From assembly GCA_024699205.1 (NCBI GenBank), contig JAILQA010000101.1:1-5763 (forward strand): a stretch of DNA of 5,763 nucleotides, written 5' to 3'. The notes under the pieces are model-generated. The model worked only from the letters and a program-made list of their open reading frames with translations, was not told where the DNA came from and did no database searches. The translations under genes were made by a program, and so were the position numbers. The DNA comes from Treponema sp. (lineage in GTDB: Bacteria; Spirochaetota; Spirochaetia; Treponematales; Treponemataceae). Below, in pieces: positions 5,671 through 5,763 of the stretch; the first letter of the stretch is position 1; the number at the start of each line of letters is the position of its first letter.

Positions 5671-5763
5671 AAGAAACTGTTACTTTTAAAACTGACAGCG
5701 TAAGTACAACTATCACAAAGTATAACGAAGATTATCTAAAGTCAAAGCTTGTTCTAATTGCAT
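5664..5763 (+). pseudogene. Displaced downstream fragment of the same lipoprotein gene
   Basis: After the inverted block, + strand coding resumes at AAA-TCA-AAA-GAA (KSKE) and continues through ETVTFKTDSVSTT and KYNEDYLKSKLVLIA to the window edge without a stop. It is in the same frame as ATG 5157 (both positions divisible by three), which supports a single original gene. Relative to the reconstructed gene, 165 bp (55 codons) have been added, including the stop at 5502-5504. The true 3' end lies beyond the window. Confidence 0.8.

Larger units (their letters stand above)
5473..5763. repeat. Perfect inverted repeat of at least 100 bp (arms 5473-5572 and 5664-5763)
   Basis: The arms are exact reverse complements over 100 bp with a 91-bp spacer (5573-5663). 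The inner boundary is clear (T5573 against C5663). The outer boundary is unknown because the right arm reaches the final base of the window. It overlaps the 77-bp repeat by ATGCA (5473-5477) on the left and AAATCAA (5664-5670) on the right. The overlaps mark the two rearrangement junctions. Confidence 0.96.

Noticed and set aside
5462..5716. 84-residue ORF on the minus strand
   Set aside because: It is the antisense reading of the inverted lipoprotein copy plus flanks, with no ribosome site. Its first residues (MIVVLTLSVLKVTVSF) are reverse-strand noise. It is described here as a rearranged copy, not a gene.
5401..5763. CRISPR array or transposon ends as explanation for the repeats
   Set aside because: The repeats are inverted copies of coding sequence without spacers, transposase gene or target-site duplication.

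Overview
The window looks like a short contig from a host-associated spirochaete, most plausibly a Treponema-like species. This rests on an inferred mix: moderately AT-rich DNA, a lipoprotein with a relaxed spirochaete-type lipobox, and a dispersed palindromic repeat of a kind I associate with such genomes. No rRNA or species-diagnostic gene is present, so the assignment is tentative. Both edges cut a gene, which fits a whole small contig.

Layout from left to right. (1) The last quarter of carB (carbamoyl-phosphate synthase large subunit) on +, followed by a head-to-head pair of 29-bp hairpin units (826-888) and a strong intrinsic terminator (891-925). (2) A promoter and a complete exodeoxyribonuclease III gene (1031-1861, +). 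(3) A convergent gene (1896-3344, -) for an unusual fusion of two ACT domains with a metallo-beta-lactamase-fold hydrolase. (4) A divergent promoter with a perfect TTGACA box next to the start codon of the fusion gene. It drives a leader of about 115 nt containing a Shine-Dalgarno site and a tiny start-stop reading frame, then a complete ABC-F ATPase (3497-5065, +). (5) A second promoter and a lipoprotein gene (start 5157, +) that is broken from base 5478 onward.

The oddest part is 5401-5763. Two perfect inverted repeats, 77 bp and at least 100 bp, overlap by 5 and 7 bp. Together they show that a 198-bp piece of the lipoprotein gene is present in inverted orientation inside that gene, with forward sequence resuming in the same frame afterwards. 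The inverted block adds a stop codon after 107 native residues. The pattern is what two template switches at short microhomologies would leave, whether in the organism, during whole-genome amplification or during assembly. The outer arm runs exactly to the last base of the window.

The genes do not form one pathway. carB (pyrimidine/arginine synthesis), exonuclease III (base-excision repair), the ACT-hydrolase, the ABC-F factor (ribosome-associated) and the lipoprotein appear to be separate transcription units. I see no CRISPR array, tRNA, transposase or phage gene.
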